A DNA stretch of 64,000 nucleotides from Cunninghamia lanceolata. Taxonomy: Eukaryota; Streptophyta; Pinopsida; Cupressales; Cupressaceae. Of the stretch, positions 43,442 through 56,016 are shown piece after piece. The notes under the pieces were generated by a model, which had not been told where the DNA came from, ran no database searches, and worked only from the letters and a program-made list of their open reading frames with translations. The translations under genes and the position numbers were made by a program. The stretch's first letter is position 1, and the number at the start of each line of letters is the position of its first letter. Where the stretch lies: contig BSBN01000047.1 in the NCBI GenBank assembly GCA_027924645.1, positions 1,550,001-1,614,000 on the forward strand, written 5' to 3'.

Positions 43442-43449
43442 TTTTTATA
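43442..43449 (-). promoter_or_regulatory. Putative TATA box of the minus-strand paralogue
   Basis: TATAAAAA on the minus strand, about 117 nt before the chosen ATG, implying a 5' UTR of roughly 85-95 nt. Confidence 0.5.
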
Positions 43450-44539
43450 ACCTTGGGTTACAATGACGAATGGTTGTGTCCTCTCAAATGGATTCGTTTA
43501 ACCACCCTGCAACAAACAGGCCTGATCTGCCATTCATTCAGATTTTTTTATTTGTTGTTTTATTTAATAAATAATGTAATTAATAATGTAAGAAGATTTA
43601 AATTGTTTATTTAATTAAGATATGTTGCTATTTGAAAGAGTAATTTTATTGGTTTCCAACCATTTTGAACGTAATTAGAGATTGAAAATAAGTACTTTTG
43701 GCTACCTATTCACAATGTTTTGCCTAAATGTTTGATCATGAACATTTGATTTGTCATTAATTTTTATTAATCTATTTATGCTTGTTAGATTGCCACAATC
43801 TATCAGCCAACGTGTAAAAAAAAATGTCTTATTGTACTTTGGCAACTAAGAGAACAAGATTCAACATTATGCAAAATATAGGAAAATAGAAATTTGATTG
43901 GTTGAAAATGTAACAATTAATTCAATGGTTACATACAATAAATACTCTCTCACAAACACAACTCCATTATTGAAAATGAACTAATAGTTGTAACAAATGA
44001 AATAAAGAAATTCCTACATTGTATGTAAACGGTTTTAGTGAGTTTCTTACATTGTATATAAATAGTTTTATTGTAAACATATGTTCATTTTACAATATGA
44101 TGTTGATATAGTGAGGTTCATGTTCATTTATTGGTTTTGTAATTATCTAAATCTATTTCTTGTATACTTGCATTTCCTTAGTCTCTTTTCTTTTTCATGT
44201 TACATTTTTTGGGGAAAAAAAGAATAGTATTAACAGAAATAAAATTTACATATTATAAAGCAAAGATTTCTAGATGGCCAGATCCATAATCAAAGATACT
44301 AGAGAAAAAACCTATTTTAGTTTTCCACAATCCTTACCCCAAGAAATACCTAGACGACAAAGAAGTTGCACTAAACTTTTGTTCTAGAAATTCCACTTTT
44401 CAAGGAATGAAGAAGTCCACCATAACCACAAATCCCTAAAGAACTAGAAACCTAAACCAATTAAAAGCAAAATAACTAAGAGCCACAAGTTCTCAATGCT
44501 AAAGAAGCCAGGGAAGTTGGGAAGCCTTCCCATGAAGCA
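43450..44539. other. Intergenic region between the divergent pair, left part
   Basis: AT-rich; no gene seen. It begins with a 28-nt segment (43,458-43,485) of which 20 positions match 47,853-47,880 upstream of the other paralogue. Confidence 0.4.
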
Positions 44540-45610
44540 AGAAGCCCCAATTAGAAACATTTAATGATAGTTTTCTTCGATCCCTCACTTTTCCAAACAA
44601 TCTGCCACTATGTTCCATTCTTGGGGAATATGAACAAGGAATATGTCTTCAAATTTCTAAGAAAGATGAAATATTTCTTTAGCTAGGGTAGTAAGATGTC
44701 AGGAGCCATTACTACTCTTATCTTTGTCAAGGAGAGAAACCATAATCAAGGAGTCAATTTCATAAATAATATTTTTCATTCTTGACTTGTAAGTTGTTTC
44801 CAAAGCCACTAAAATGGCTTTGACTTCCATGTAATTATTAATATCCATTCACGTGGCTGAAGAGAACAAGAAACACACAAACACATCTTTAGCCCACATA
44901 ATCCCTCTAAGGCCAACAACACTAGGGTTTCCATGAGATGAGCCATCACTATTAATCTTGATAAAACCCATGGGGGGAAGTGGCCCACTTCCTAGACCTA
45001 TTCACCTTTTTAGACTTTCACTAGAGGGAGTAAGACAAGATATGGGAAAAGTAGTTAGGAGTGTAGAATCCAAAGAGCTTCACATTTTGTTGATCAGAGG
45101 ATGACGATTCTTCATCAACACTACATTTGGCTATTAGGGTTTCTTTCAAGGAGTAAAAAACATTTTTCCAAGTTTGTGAGAAAAGGATTTGTAATCATTG
45201 GAAGATCTATCAATTGCATTCCAACCAAATTTGCCAAAAAAGAAAATTAGGCCAAGTTGCCAAGCAACATAGAGGATAGTAGCCATGGAAGGCGATTGAC
45301 TAGTACTAGTATAAAACTTGAGAAAAGAAGAAGCATGAATAATAGGTTGACTCCAAATCTACCACCATTATAACCAAGTACATGAAGTAAAAAGACACTA
45401 GAAAAAAAGGTGAGCAATAGATTCCTCTTCATTATTACAAAGAATGCATTTAAAATGGTGGGCTAAAACCCTCTCTTCTTTATATTATGCCATGTAAGAC
45501 ATTTATTTTGATAGAGCAACTAGATAAATAAGTTACATTTAGGCTAGTTATGTTTATTCCACATTCTTTCCACCAAGGAAACTCAAAATTATCATTAGTG
45601 TTTAAATCAA
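44540..45610 (-). pseudogene. LINE-type pol remnant: RT zinc-binding domain plus RNase H
   Basis: The minus-strand reading at about 45,510-45,400 gives CLTWHNIKKRGF and CILCNNEEESIAHLFF, the pattern of the zinc-binding domain that follows RT in plant LINE-type ORFs (zf-RVT). Further down (about 44,975-44,580), GFIKINSDGSSHGNPSVVGLRGI, YMEVKAILVALE and IIYEIDSLIMVSLL correspond to the attached RNase H-like domain, ending HIPQEWNIVADCLEK. Stops and frameshifts separate the blocks. The RT itself is not recognisable to the right of 45,610, so the copy is 5'-truncated or too decayed. Confidence 0.65.
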
Positions 45611-47852
45611 GGGTGATGTATTCTAAGGAGAGAGGATATTTTTAGTGGTGATTTGTTGCTAATTGGTAATTTTTTGCTTTTGGGGGTCTCAAAAATGGTG
45701 AATAGAATACATCTAGTGGCATATGCTTTTGCCTAAATTGCACATTGTTTTCTTTTACGTAGCATTAGATCACCCTAAAATAGATTTTTTAATTTCCTAG
45801 AACAACATTAGATTGCCACACTATTTAATCCAATTTGGGCCCCATCTCTAAGATATTATAGAGGCCACTTTTAATCTAGATCTAGTCGCATATCATTTAA
45901 ATTTTATTTTTCAAAATTATGGTTCAATCACCCACCCTTTTACATCAATTTGTTCCTAAACTCAATGGCATTGGCAATGACATTATTAGTAATATAGAGC
46001 AAAGGGTTGTGTGATCACCAATGAAATTATAGGCAATTAAGAGCAAAGGGTGGTGTGATCACCAATGAAAAATAAGGTCAAATTTTAATCCCACAAGTAG
46101 TATGAACACACCAGATGTACATGACAACTATTTTGATTGAAGGAATATATACAGAAACAAGATTGTCTAATTAATTCATATTACAATCAATTATCGCCGA
46201 AAACAAAGGTCAAGAACTCAGTCAAAACTACACAACCACACAACAATGCATAACAATCAATCACGAATGCAAATCAATATGATGCAGTATGAACTACGTG
46301 CATGTGTGCAGGCATCAGGGTTTCATCTTGCCAACTCCTTCCGGTGGCTAGGGCGCGTCTACCTCAGCCATGTTCCCATCTTCAACATTTTTCGTGCAAT
46401 CAGATGCACTCAATTTCTCATCAATAGGTTAGTCCCAATAATCATAGCTGAAGCAAAAACATATATCCATAGTCATAAACATTTCAATCCATCATAATAA
46501 CTATGCTGAAACTTATGCATTCTTAACAATCACGACAATTTACCTGTTGTGCACATGTAATTTACTCGATAGTGAAACAATCAAAGTAATAACCAATAGT
46601 TTGAATTATAACTAAATCAAAAAGGTAGAGATGTGATAGTCATTATAAATTACTCCAATAGTTAGGATAAGGCAAAAATCAAGGCAAATGAACCTAGAAC
46701 ACACCTAGGGAGATACATAGTAAACCAAATATAGAGATGGAAGGAAAAAATTCCAAACTAGGTAATTTCTAACCTTACGTAACTTAGGGTAAAGCTTATG
46801 AGTAGTGATTAGAAGATTAGTAAATTTGGAAGGGTTTACGCATAAGACAAAGTGGTGGAGGTTGGGAAGGTTGTTTCAGTTAGCCTCTAGCTGATGCCTA
46901 TGGGAAGCGTAAAGTGACAATACTTCAAAGGGTTGTGGACAAGTTTCTAGCCTATAAAAGTATAAGGTGGGTTGTAGATTTTGAAGGTATGTTGGCATTG
47001 ACATACTTGGATGATGTCTTTGGTTTTTTGTTTTCTTCTTAATGTTAAGTTTGATTTGGTATACCCCTTTTTTAATCTAGTTTGTTCTTTGGGATAGGGC
47101 ACGTATAAAACCTTCAATTAATCAATTAGAAAAATACAATGGCTAAGCAACATAAAAATCTCACTACAATGAAATTAAAGTTTTTGAATCTAGGGCTATT
47201 TGATTTGACCAACATAATTGCATATTGCCCCTTGCACATAGTGAGATATATATTATTTATAATTAAAAAGATATTGTGTCAATTGAACATGAAAGTTCAT
47301 ATGTAACAAACATGAAGTTTTCATAGTCCCAAAAATAGAGTATAAAACTTTTGGTAAAAATTGTGTGTCTTTAACTTCATTATCAATGTTTCAGATCACA
47401 CTAAGTGATCCATTATGAAAATGAATAGATAAAAATGAAAAAGAATTACAAATTAGCCACATATAACACATGAGATGCAAAAGAGAAAGGAGATTTATGA
47501 AAAACAAGACAAAAGAATAAAATTGACACAATAGAAGACACTAAAGAGATATATAAAACAATTATAAAATTATAAAATGAATCAAAGATAATTAAAGATA
47601 AAACTGACACAATAGAAGACATTACAGAGATATATAAAACTATTTTAAAAAATTGTGAAATGAATTAAAAACAAACAGTAGGATATCAAAACAATAATTA
47701 ATTATGTTGAGAGGGGAAAAGAGAGAGGATATGATGGCCTCTAGATGGATTTGGTGACTAATCTTGGATGAATGCTCATCAATTGCTGATTTGACACTAA
47801 AACAAATGAACAAGATCTTAATTTATTTATAATAAGTGATAACACGAGTGGC
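45611..47852. other. Intergenic region, right part
   Basis: No gene recognised. A tandem duplication with period 81 bp lies at 47,520-47,675 (AAAYTGACACAATAGAAGAC at 47,520 and 47,601). Two copies of AGCAAAGGGTKGTGTGATCACCAATGAA occur near 46,000 and 46,040. Confidence 0.5.
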
Positions 47853-47898
47853 TTACAATGACAAGAGGAGGTGTCCTCCTTGGCAACCCTTCTCTCCT

Positions 47899-47905
47899 TA
47901 TAAAA
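47899..47905 (+). promoter_or_regulatory. Putative TATA box of the plus-strand paralogue
   Basis: TATAAAA, 92 nt before the ATG at 47,991; implies a short 5' UTR of about 60 nt. Confidence 0.55.
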
Positions 47906-47990
47906 CATTGACTTGTACATAATTTAAATGATACAAAAGAAAACCAGTCATCTTATCAGAAGCTTTTTGTAGAATAAAATCAGAGTGAAA

Positions 47991-48701
47991 ATGTTTGGGG
48001 TGTTTCTTCTGGACTGCAACCTTGAAGGTGGTTTTGCACAATTTGAACACGATGAGTTCTGGGAAGAAGTTGAGAAATCATACCAACAAGCCATTCAAAG
48101 AATCCCTTTTGAACAAAACCTGCAACGTAAACAAGCCAAAGTATTATTAGCAGAAAAGGGATGGGCAGATTTAACATACTTGAGCAAAAACCTTCGTAGC
48201 AATCCCATTTATGAAAGCATTACATACTGCCTGGACGAAATATTAGAGCACTGTGCAGCAGCTGTAGACAATATAGAAGCCACACATGGGTTAGTGTTCA
48301 TGGAAAATAGATGGAAAAACTATTTATATTACAACTGCCTAAATCCTGAAAAATATATCAGAATTTTTGTTCTTTATCCTCCTCAAGGAAAACGTTGGAT
48401 TTTGAGCGAAAGAGGGGACAATTCCTGTGATAAAGTGTTGTTTCTGGCTATTCACTTTCCTACCGTTTTTCCCATTGATATTGATGGCGAAGATGAAAAT
48501 GCTCAAGTTGTGAACAATGGGTATGAGAGGATAAGGAGGCTTTATATGGAGGAGATCAGCCTGGTTTCTGAGAGACTGCAGAGTCATGTGTTTTCATTGC
48601 CTCGTAGAAATATGAACCAAATAGATGATGCATTGGATGCTTATCTAGAGGAGCTATGGGAACGGGTTACCAAACTGTTGTTGACCTTCATGAGAGAATG
48701 A
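47991..48701 (+). CDS. Unrecognised intact single-exon gene, paralogue of the gene at 42,642
   Basis: The ATG at 47,991 (MFGVFLLDC) gives 236 residues to the TGA at 48,699-48,701. Like its paralogue it lacks a signal peptide, membrane segment and any domain I can name. Conserved blocks: EHDEFWEEV (about 20-28), RIPFE, LLAEKGWADLTYLSK (about 53-67), NPIY, and the core YYNCLNPEKYIRIFVLYPPQG to HFPTVFPID. The C-terminal third is helical and charged, with YERIRRLYMEEISLVSERLQSHVFSLP aligned to the paralogue's ERIRKHF...LQPLVFSFP. The two genes are divergently transcribed and 4.7 kb apart, so an inverted duplication is likely. AATAAA at 48,866 may be the poly(A) signal. Function unknown. Confidence 0.8.
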   Translation: MFGVFLLDCNLEGGFAQFEHDEFWEEVEKSYQQAIQRIPFEQNLQRKQAKVLLAEKGWADLTYLSKNLRSNPIYESITYCLDEILEHCAAAVDNIEATHGLVFMENRWKNYLYYNCLNPEKYIRIFVLYPPQGKRWILSERGDNSCDKVLFLAIHFPTVFPIDIDGEDENAQVVNNGYERIRRLYMEEISLVSERLQSHVFSLPRRNMNQIDDALDAYLEELWERVTKLLLTFMRE

Positions 48702-49855
48702 AGGGGGGAGTTTAATAGGGAACATGTACAACCGTCTATGGGAAAACTGTAAATTGTTCAGGCATGCAAAGGACTCAGTTCTACTGTTCCAAATAGTTGC
48801 AGTTTATAGACTTAACTGCATTACCTTATAAGTTCCACCTCACATTAGTATACATAGGTTAATTAAATAAATAAAACAATTAACTAAACAATCAGCTTAG
48901 ATTAAGAGTAGGGATTGGAATAATAAATATAGAATTTAAATGAATTAAATGTGATATTTAATTGGATTTTAAATGGAGGAATATGTTGTTGTAGATGCCA
49001 GAAATTGGTTTACTAATATGCTAAACATTAGGGCCTTGTCTAGATGAATGCTTCAGAATCTACAAAAGTGATTTGGTGTGTGGAACTAAACCTAGACCTA
49101 TGGAAGTGAATTTGGTAGGAAGTGAATGACTATGACCAATTTGCCTCAGCAAATTGTACTTGTGTCTAAATTAGGTTGGTGTTTATAGACACCATTTAGA
49201 AACTTGCTAAGCAAAGGTCATGTTCCGCTAAGTCAAGCCCTTGGATGAACCAATTCAATAGCTATGACCCAAGATTGAAAACTATAGTCAAGCATGTAGT
49301 ATGCCTAATATGATGCAAGTTAATGATGCAATTAAGATGCTCTATAATTCTACTATGTGCCCTCATGTGAATTTTCTTTTGATTATTCTTCTATCTCTTA
49401 AGGTCTAGCACCTATTTCAAAATGAATGAAGGAATGTCCTTAAATACAACAACATAGCACAAAAATCAACACAAAAGTGTGCTAAGTTGATTCGTGCAAT
49501 GCTTCTGTTTAAGGGGTTGTGTCTTAAAGGATTCACCTAGTAAGTTAATGATATAACATGTGCATTTATAGGTACATGTTGTGCCATGCACACATGCACC
49601 ACTTTTCCTTAGCAAAATGTGGACACCGTACATCACTCCCCTCCCCCACCTTTCTTTGCCCTTTTTTTGTGTCAATTCTTGCTTTGATTGAATTTAGTAT
49701 TGCCCTTATGTGCATTTTTTAAGTTGATGTCAAGTCTCAAGGGGATTTGGGATGTATATTTTGAAGTTATGGAATTAGCTAACTATTTTTGAAAAGGGTC
49801 TTAAAAGGTGTTTTCCAAAGGTAAAGTTAAGTTTCTTGAGCTTTGTAATTTTTTT
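48702..49855. other. Region without recognised gene
   Basis: 3' flank of the gene at 47,991, then AT-rich sequence; no gene recognised. Confidence 0.4.
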
Positions 49856-50231
49856 GGTCTTCCATCTTCCATCTAGACTTCACATCTTAATGTCTTGAAT
49901 AAACTTGCAAGATCAATTTTCATAGAAATATTTATTAATAATTCAAATTTGAGGAGTCTTTGGCCTAATCATTTGCTCTTTTACATTGTGTGGGTTTTGT
50001 AGGACGAATTCGTGACTTTGAATTTTGTGGGATTTCACCTCTAATCTAGACTTCTAGACTTTTATGAAGTTTTGATGTCCTAAAGAAATCCGCAAGATCA
50101 ATTTTCATAGAAAAATTTATTAATAATTCAAATTTGAGAAGTTTTTCACCTAATCCTTAGCTTTTATACATTATATGGGTTTTGTAGGGAAAATGCATGA
50201 ACTTCAATTTTGTAGGATTTTACCTCCCATG
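49856..50231. repeat. Tandem repeat, period about 185 bp, two copies
   Basis: GATCAATTTTCATAGAAA at 49,911 and 50,096, followed in both by ATTTATTAATAATTCAAATTTGA, TGGGTTTTGTAGG and TTTTGTRGGATTT; preceded in both by CATCT/AATCTAGACTTC. Confidence 0.8.
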
Positions 50232-50639
50232 TTAATTTAGTTGAGTATATTGATGAAGATCAAATTTATCTTTTGTTACAACAAGAGGTACACGATCCCA
50301 TTCAACTTGAGGAGGTACAAGAAGGATAAGAATATCACATTGCTACTATTTGTTGTGTGATTACGTAACACGCCCCATTTTGCCTTAGCAAAATAGGGAC
50401 CCAACCTTTTTTGGCTTTCCCTTGATTTTCTTGCTTTGGGCGGCATGGTAAAATGTCAAGTATCAGATGCAGAATGAGAGTATCACCCCGGGTATGCATA
50501 GACCTCATAGGAAAGTTTAAATGTCAAGTCAGTTTTTGCCATCATGAACCCCATAATGTGAAAGAGTGCAAAATTCTAAGCAGGTTTGTCTTTTGGATCA
50601 CCCTAAAATTCCTCAAGTGTAGGGAGTTATGCTCGGTCA

Positions 50640-51480
50640 AAGTTTGGTCAAAACTAATATTCTCAAGAGGGTCATATTCACGAATATCCCTGATATATGT
50701 TTTAACGAAGAGAAACCTGATATCCGCATATTTGCTAATATGCATACGTCAAAGTTAACGCAAAAGATTATCTACTCGTCTAATACTCGCACACATTCAA
50801 GAAGGTCATATTCACAAATATCCGTGATATTTGTTAATATGCGGATCACCTTCAAATATAACATAAACACTTAGCATTGGGATATTTCTCAATATCCATC
50901 ATATTGGTTAAGATCCCTGATCTACCTCAATATGACGATGATGTCATCCTAACCCGATATAAAGAAGACTCGATATGATGATAATGTCATCAATATGCCT
51001 AACCTTGAGAGGGTCATATTTCTCAATATCCCTCATAGTATTTTACATGACTGATCTTCGTAATATGACAGTGAAGTCATCTCCCAAGTGGATTTGTAAT
51101 ATTAGCGATGACGATGATGTCATCTTGATCTTCGAATGTGAGGGATGTTTTTCAAAATTAATATCTCTGATATTTCTTAAGAGCCCTCATGTTCCTTAAT
51201 ATCCTCATATCCGCACTTGAGGCACATAACACATGGATCCTCAAACACCAATAGAAAGTTGTCACGATTGTCAAAAGGGGTATGATGACCCAATTTTAGT
51301 CATCGATCAACAATTGATCATCTTCATGATGATGTCATCATCATATTCCCAGATATCAGTCATATTTCCTAATATCCTTGACATTAATGAATATGCATTC
51401 CCCGCATTAAATTCTAGTCTAATAGTGGTTGAACCTTTCAAATTTTCAAATAATCACCCGCCACTTGTTAACATCCCCAA
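50640..51480. repeat. Cluster of GATGTCATC and CAATATCCCTCAT motifs
   Basis: About five copies of the near-palindrome TGACGATGATGTCATC (about 50,932, 50,975, 51,064, 51,104 and 51,325) alternate with five or more copies of GGTCATATTYCTCAATATCCCT-like words (about 50,670, 50,805, 50,883, 51,015, 51,345). No ORF longer than about 100 codons is convincing here. The stretch lies about 1 kb before the long ORF region at 51,965. Confidence 0.6.
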
Positions 51481-51964
51481 CACTTAGGTATTGATCAACG
51501 GATGTTGATAGAATGACATTAATCACGCCCTAATTCGTTGATTGCCTTTGATTAAAAGTAAGGATTAAGGTCTTTTTTAAAAATTTACCAAGTGTTCAAA
51601 TGAAATTACAGAGTCACTGTGCGAATTAAGTTGTATTGCTGTAAATTACAAAAGTAACGAAATGGGTCCGGATTCGAACGACGAACGGAGGAAGGTGTCT
51701 GCAGAGTAAGCACGTGCATCTAGATATAAATCAAATAGTAAAAATGGTAGAGAATATCAGGTATGTAATGGAAAAAACCTCTTTTGTCGTTTATGGTTAA
51801 AATGGACAGGTAAAAGTGTTTTTACCATAGTAAATTGATGTGATGATGCATGAAATGTATTGAATGAAGATTTAAAATCATCAGGATATTTGTATTATCA
51901 AAATAATTGCATGATCATATGATATGTTAGGGTAAGGAATGCATGTGCTTTATTGTAGGATTCA
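51481..51964. other. Region before the long ORF
   Basis: No gene. It contains GGTATGT near 51,758 and TTTATTGTAGG before 51,962, which could be an intron donor and acceptor just upstream of the ATG at 51,965; this is speculative. Confidence 0.3.
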
Positions 51965-54900
51965 ATGGCGCTTTGCAAGAACAAATTAAATACAAAATTT
52001 CTGAAACCCATGTGCATACAACCAGAGGGAGTTGCATTCAGATATGGCTAAATAAACGATACTCATCCAGGAAATACTGATATGGATGAATGGAGGGCGA
52101 GCTCAGAAAAGGGAAGCAGAGATCACCTACTTATCAACATTTACAATTTAGGCATGTGGCATGCAGGAGGGTTTCCCTATGCAATGGAAGCTATAGAGCT
52201 GGTGGTTGAATGTGCATGTAACTATAGTACCAACACTAGGAAAGTAGAGAAACATGGTAGGATATATGCAGATTTTTCAGTCGAAGGCATCACCACAGCC
52301 TTCAATTTGCCCAAGGACCCTCAGGTTTGTAGAATAAACCTAGAGAAAATGGAGAAGAAGTACAATAAAACTGAGAAGCAATGCAGGAAAGTTATGTATT
52401 CCTAGAGAGCCAATGACAACACGTATAAGGCTACTGCAAAGCTGCCTGTACATATGTATAAGTTTAATTTTGTACCTGAGTTTTAATAAATGATGGTGAT
52501 ACTCTGTCACATGACAAGAAGGCTAAATGTTGGAACATTTGAGAACTGGATGTATGGGCTCATGAAAATGGTAGCTGATACTAATGAAAAACCCCAGTGG
52601 GCCAAGATCATAAGTGATAGCCTTGATGAAGGAATGAGAAAGTTAGGAGGAAAGGCTAACATGTTCCACATGTCCTCTTATGTCGTTTATGCATGTGCAT
52701 TTAGAGGCGCATTCAATGGATTGCAAATAGTGGGTAGGGTTGGAAGTAACCCTGGAGATGTCAACATATGGGACCATTATCCACAGCTAAAACAGAGGGA
52801 CTCTCTCCAACACTACCAGAGAGTAAAGGATTCATTTTCCATGCATTTAGTAAGAACCATGGAAGAGGACAAAGCTAAGAGGCTAAGCATAGAAGCTCAA
52901 GCCATGATATGCAAGCATGGGGCTTGGTTCATCCAATTCCCCACATTCACCTATATCAAGATAGAGGGTTTTATTGGACATCCTCTTATGTTGCCATCGT
53001 GATGGAGTTGGCCAGGCAGATATTGTTTGCATTTGAGTCCTACACTAAAAGAGGAAAGATTCCTAATGTGTTATTCCCAATCATGATTGGATGGTACATG
53101 TGCCCTGACAAAGAAAGTGTCAAGGATGCAATAGGGGGACTACAGTTGATGTCATTACAACCTTTCTCACTGGCTAGGCCTTATGACCCATATGGCAGGA
53201 TACAAGCATTAAGCAAGAAGCCAATGCATCAGATGCATCTGGAAGACTATTGGGCTGACTGTGACGATGAAGTGGAAGTGAGAAGGAGGAGATTCCAAAG
53301 GCTGACTTTAAACTAGATTTGTACATTTGACTGCATACCAGTATCAGTGCAACTACATGAAGATGATGGGAATATCATGTCTCAAGAGTATGAGACTAAG
53401 AAAATATATAATGAAACTATATCCTCCCCTGACTGGAACCAGCCAGAAGAGACCTCATTGGAACAGATAACCCAAAGGGTTATATCATTAACCAAGGACT
53501 GGGTGGAAGCATAGGTTACTAAGTTGAAGAAAAAGGGGATGGCTCTAACAATTGATAACAAAAGGAAAAGAAAAGAGTTAACATATGAGGAGTATGATGA
53601 CTTCCTCAAAGAAAAGAGAGCATCAAAGGGAGAAAGGCAACAAAGTAAATCGAAGAAAAATAATAAATTTGGTGGGGTGACAATCATACGTCATACCCAG
53701 CCCAAGGAGCATACAACCTCTACTTTTGCTGCAACTACAACTCATGCACCTACAAAGAAACAAGAGCATGCTATATATCCTATCCCAAAGCCTACTCCAA
53801 CTATCATGGAGGAAGGAGAAAGTACTGATGATGATGATCTTCTGATATGTAGGGAGATGAAGAAAGTTTAAGAGGCACCTCAAAAACAAGCATTTGCAAT
53901 GAGAGGAGCAATAGAAAGGAACCCCACCATAATATTGAAAGGAATTGGTGGTGAGGGCATCAAAAGAACTTTGCAGCATGAGGTCCCCATTCCTGATATT
54001 ATGCATTTCAAGACAGAAATGGCTGAAGAACAGAGAAAAGAAAGGCAAAGTAGGCAGGGTAATGTGCCTTTTCCATTGGACCAGACAGTAGATTTATCAA
54101 ATGATTATGTTGTGAGTGAAATATCAACTAGTCCTATGGAGGTACTAGTGAAGAATACTAAGATGACCCCTCATGGCACTCCAATGGCACAACAGTAGGC
54201 TAATGAAGAGGAGATTATAGAGGGTAATCCTGAGATAGTAGCACAATAGATTGGTTTGACAGAATTAGTAAATCAAGTTACTAGTCTGGCTACAGTAGAC
54301 CTGGCATATCAAGGTGAGGATGACCCAAATAAAGATAAAGATGCACCTCTAGGACAAAGAAAATTAGAAGTAAATGTACAAATGGAGGAAGAAGAGATAG
54401 CTGATCAACAGATTGGTCACAGTAATGAATAGTTACCTGAAGAAGAGCCAGATAAGATGGAAGTAGATAAACCCCAAGATCTTAATGAAGCAAGTATATC
54501 AAAGGATGGGGAACAAAGCTCTCAAATAGGTGATGACTAGGAAAAGAAAGAAAATATTAATGAAGAAGGTCATAAAGATCAAGAAAGAATGATAGAACAG
54601 AGTAATCTTGACACTCATGTAGATCCATCACCTTCACAAGGGGAGACGGATAAAATTGAAGAAGATACACAAGAAGTCCCTGCTCATGAAGAGGAGCATG
54701 AAGAGGAGGTTCTCGATAAACAAGAGCAGCACCAATCACCACCAAGGGTGGACCAGAACATAAGAACATAGAATGTTCAAATTGAACATACTAGCCAGAG
54801 GGGGTCTACTGATGAGGTACCATATTGGTTACAGCAAGAGGTACAGGCACCTCCCCCTAATGTGGCACATGAATTTGATATTACTTCATTGTTCACAACC

Positions 54901-55940
54901 AATATAGTTAGACCTAGAAGAAGAGCTAGGGCCACTTCGGCCATAAAGAGAGATTCAACAATAGGTAGGAGGACAGTTGAGATAGCTATACCTGTGGTAG
55001 CCAAAGAAAAGGGAAAATAAGTGTTAATGAATTTTAGATGACCACTGTTGATTTGGGCTTTGCTATCGAGGAACAAGAAGGCTAGGAGGCCAAGTATATT
55101 ATTGATTCTTTATTGAAGAGTGTGGAAAGAGAAAAAAGAAAAAATAAGGTGCACATTGCCCAATTGCACGCATTCATAAAGGGGTTGATAGACCCAAATA
55201 ATATGCCAGTTAGCACTTCTACCCCTCTGACTATTATATCACAAGATGAAGTCACTAGACAAGATATCATGAAACATAAGGCACAAATGATGGACAATTG
55301 GTTCATCCAATTTATTGCAGAGGCAGAGAAAGTGATAAAGACCTCTCTAAATAACTGGAACTTACTAAGCACAATGAGGAGCAAGGGAGACAAACTACAA
55401 AAGGAGGTTGGACAAAGGTCAATTAAGATTGAGAAATAATTGACTACCCTGTCAGAAATGAAACATATAGATGTCAATGTCCTGATATCTAATAAGATAC
55501 TGAATAATCAAACATCCAAACTACTGAGCATATGGTATGAGGGTGCTAAATTTGAGAGTGAGATACTGAAGAAATGCAATTCAAAGTTGAGGGATATTAG
55601 TGTCAAAGTGCACAAGCTCCTGTCTGATGAGGCAGAAATTTTGGAAGCACTAGAAGAAAAGGTAGAAGGAAAGATTAAAAATCAGGATGAGGAATTTGTA
55701 GTTAAGGCTTTCCAGGATAATTTCAAGCTTGTTGTAGATGACCCTCTCAACCATCTATCAGAGGACATCATCAATAAGGCCATGAGGATGAAGGCTAAAG
55801 TAGAAAATTAGAATGAGATGCTGAATAGAAGAAAGAATAAATGGTTTGTATTACAAGCAAAGATCGAATCACAAGAGCATGCGGCCAAGAAGGCTAGAGT
55901 CCAAGATGGAGGGAAATTGAAAGAATAGTGAAAGTATATG
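51965..55940 (+). pseudogene. Long degenerate ORF of unknown function, possibly retrotransposon-associated
   Basis: The reading starts at 51,965 (MALCKNKLN) and continues with few stops in frame 2 to about 52,965, in frame 1 to about 55,000, then in frame 0 to about 55,930. About 1,300 codons are recognisable. The N-terminal 450 residues are globular (HGRIYADFSVEGITTAFNLPKD, GTFENWMYGLMKMV, ANMFHMSSYVVYACAF, WYMCPDKESVKDAIGG). The HGRIYADFS...FNLP pattern faintly recalls plant mobile or transposon-associated domains. The rest is Lys/Glu-rich and disordered, ending in coiled-coil-like text (LLSDEAEILEALEEKVEGKI). It ends 20-30 nt before a purine-rich tract and a probable LTR, so it may be the 3' ORF of an upstream partial element. 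Function not known. Confidence 0.5.
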
Positions 55941-56016
55941 AGCCCATCAGGGGACAAATAAGTGTGCCTATAGAAGAAAGTTTATCCACTGATGAAGAGT
56001 ATGAAGATTGAATATG

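Noticed and set aside
44000..44100. Short direct repeats TTTTA(G/T)TG with TTACATTGTATRTAAA as a possible terminal repeat
   Set aside because: Two short AT-rich copies 30 nt apart with no partner repeat; not enough for an element end.
51680..51720. tRNA-like B box (GTTCGAATCC on the minus strand) suggesting a tRNA or SINE
   Set aside because: No convincing A box, acceptor stem or cloverleaf could be formed; probably chance.
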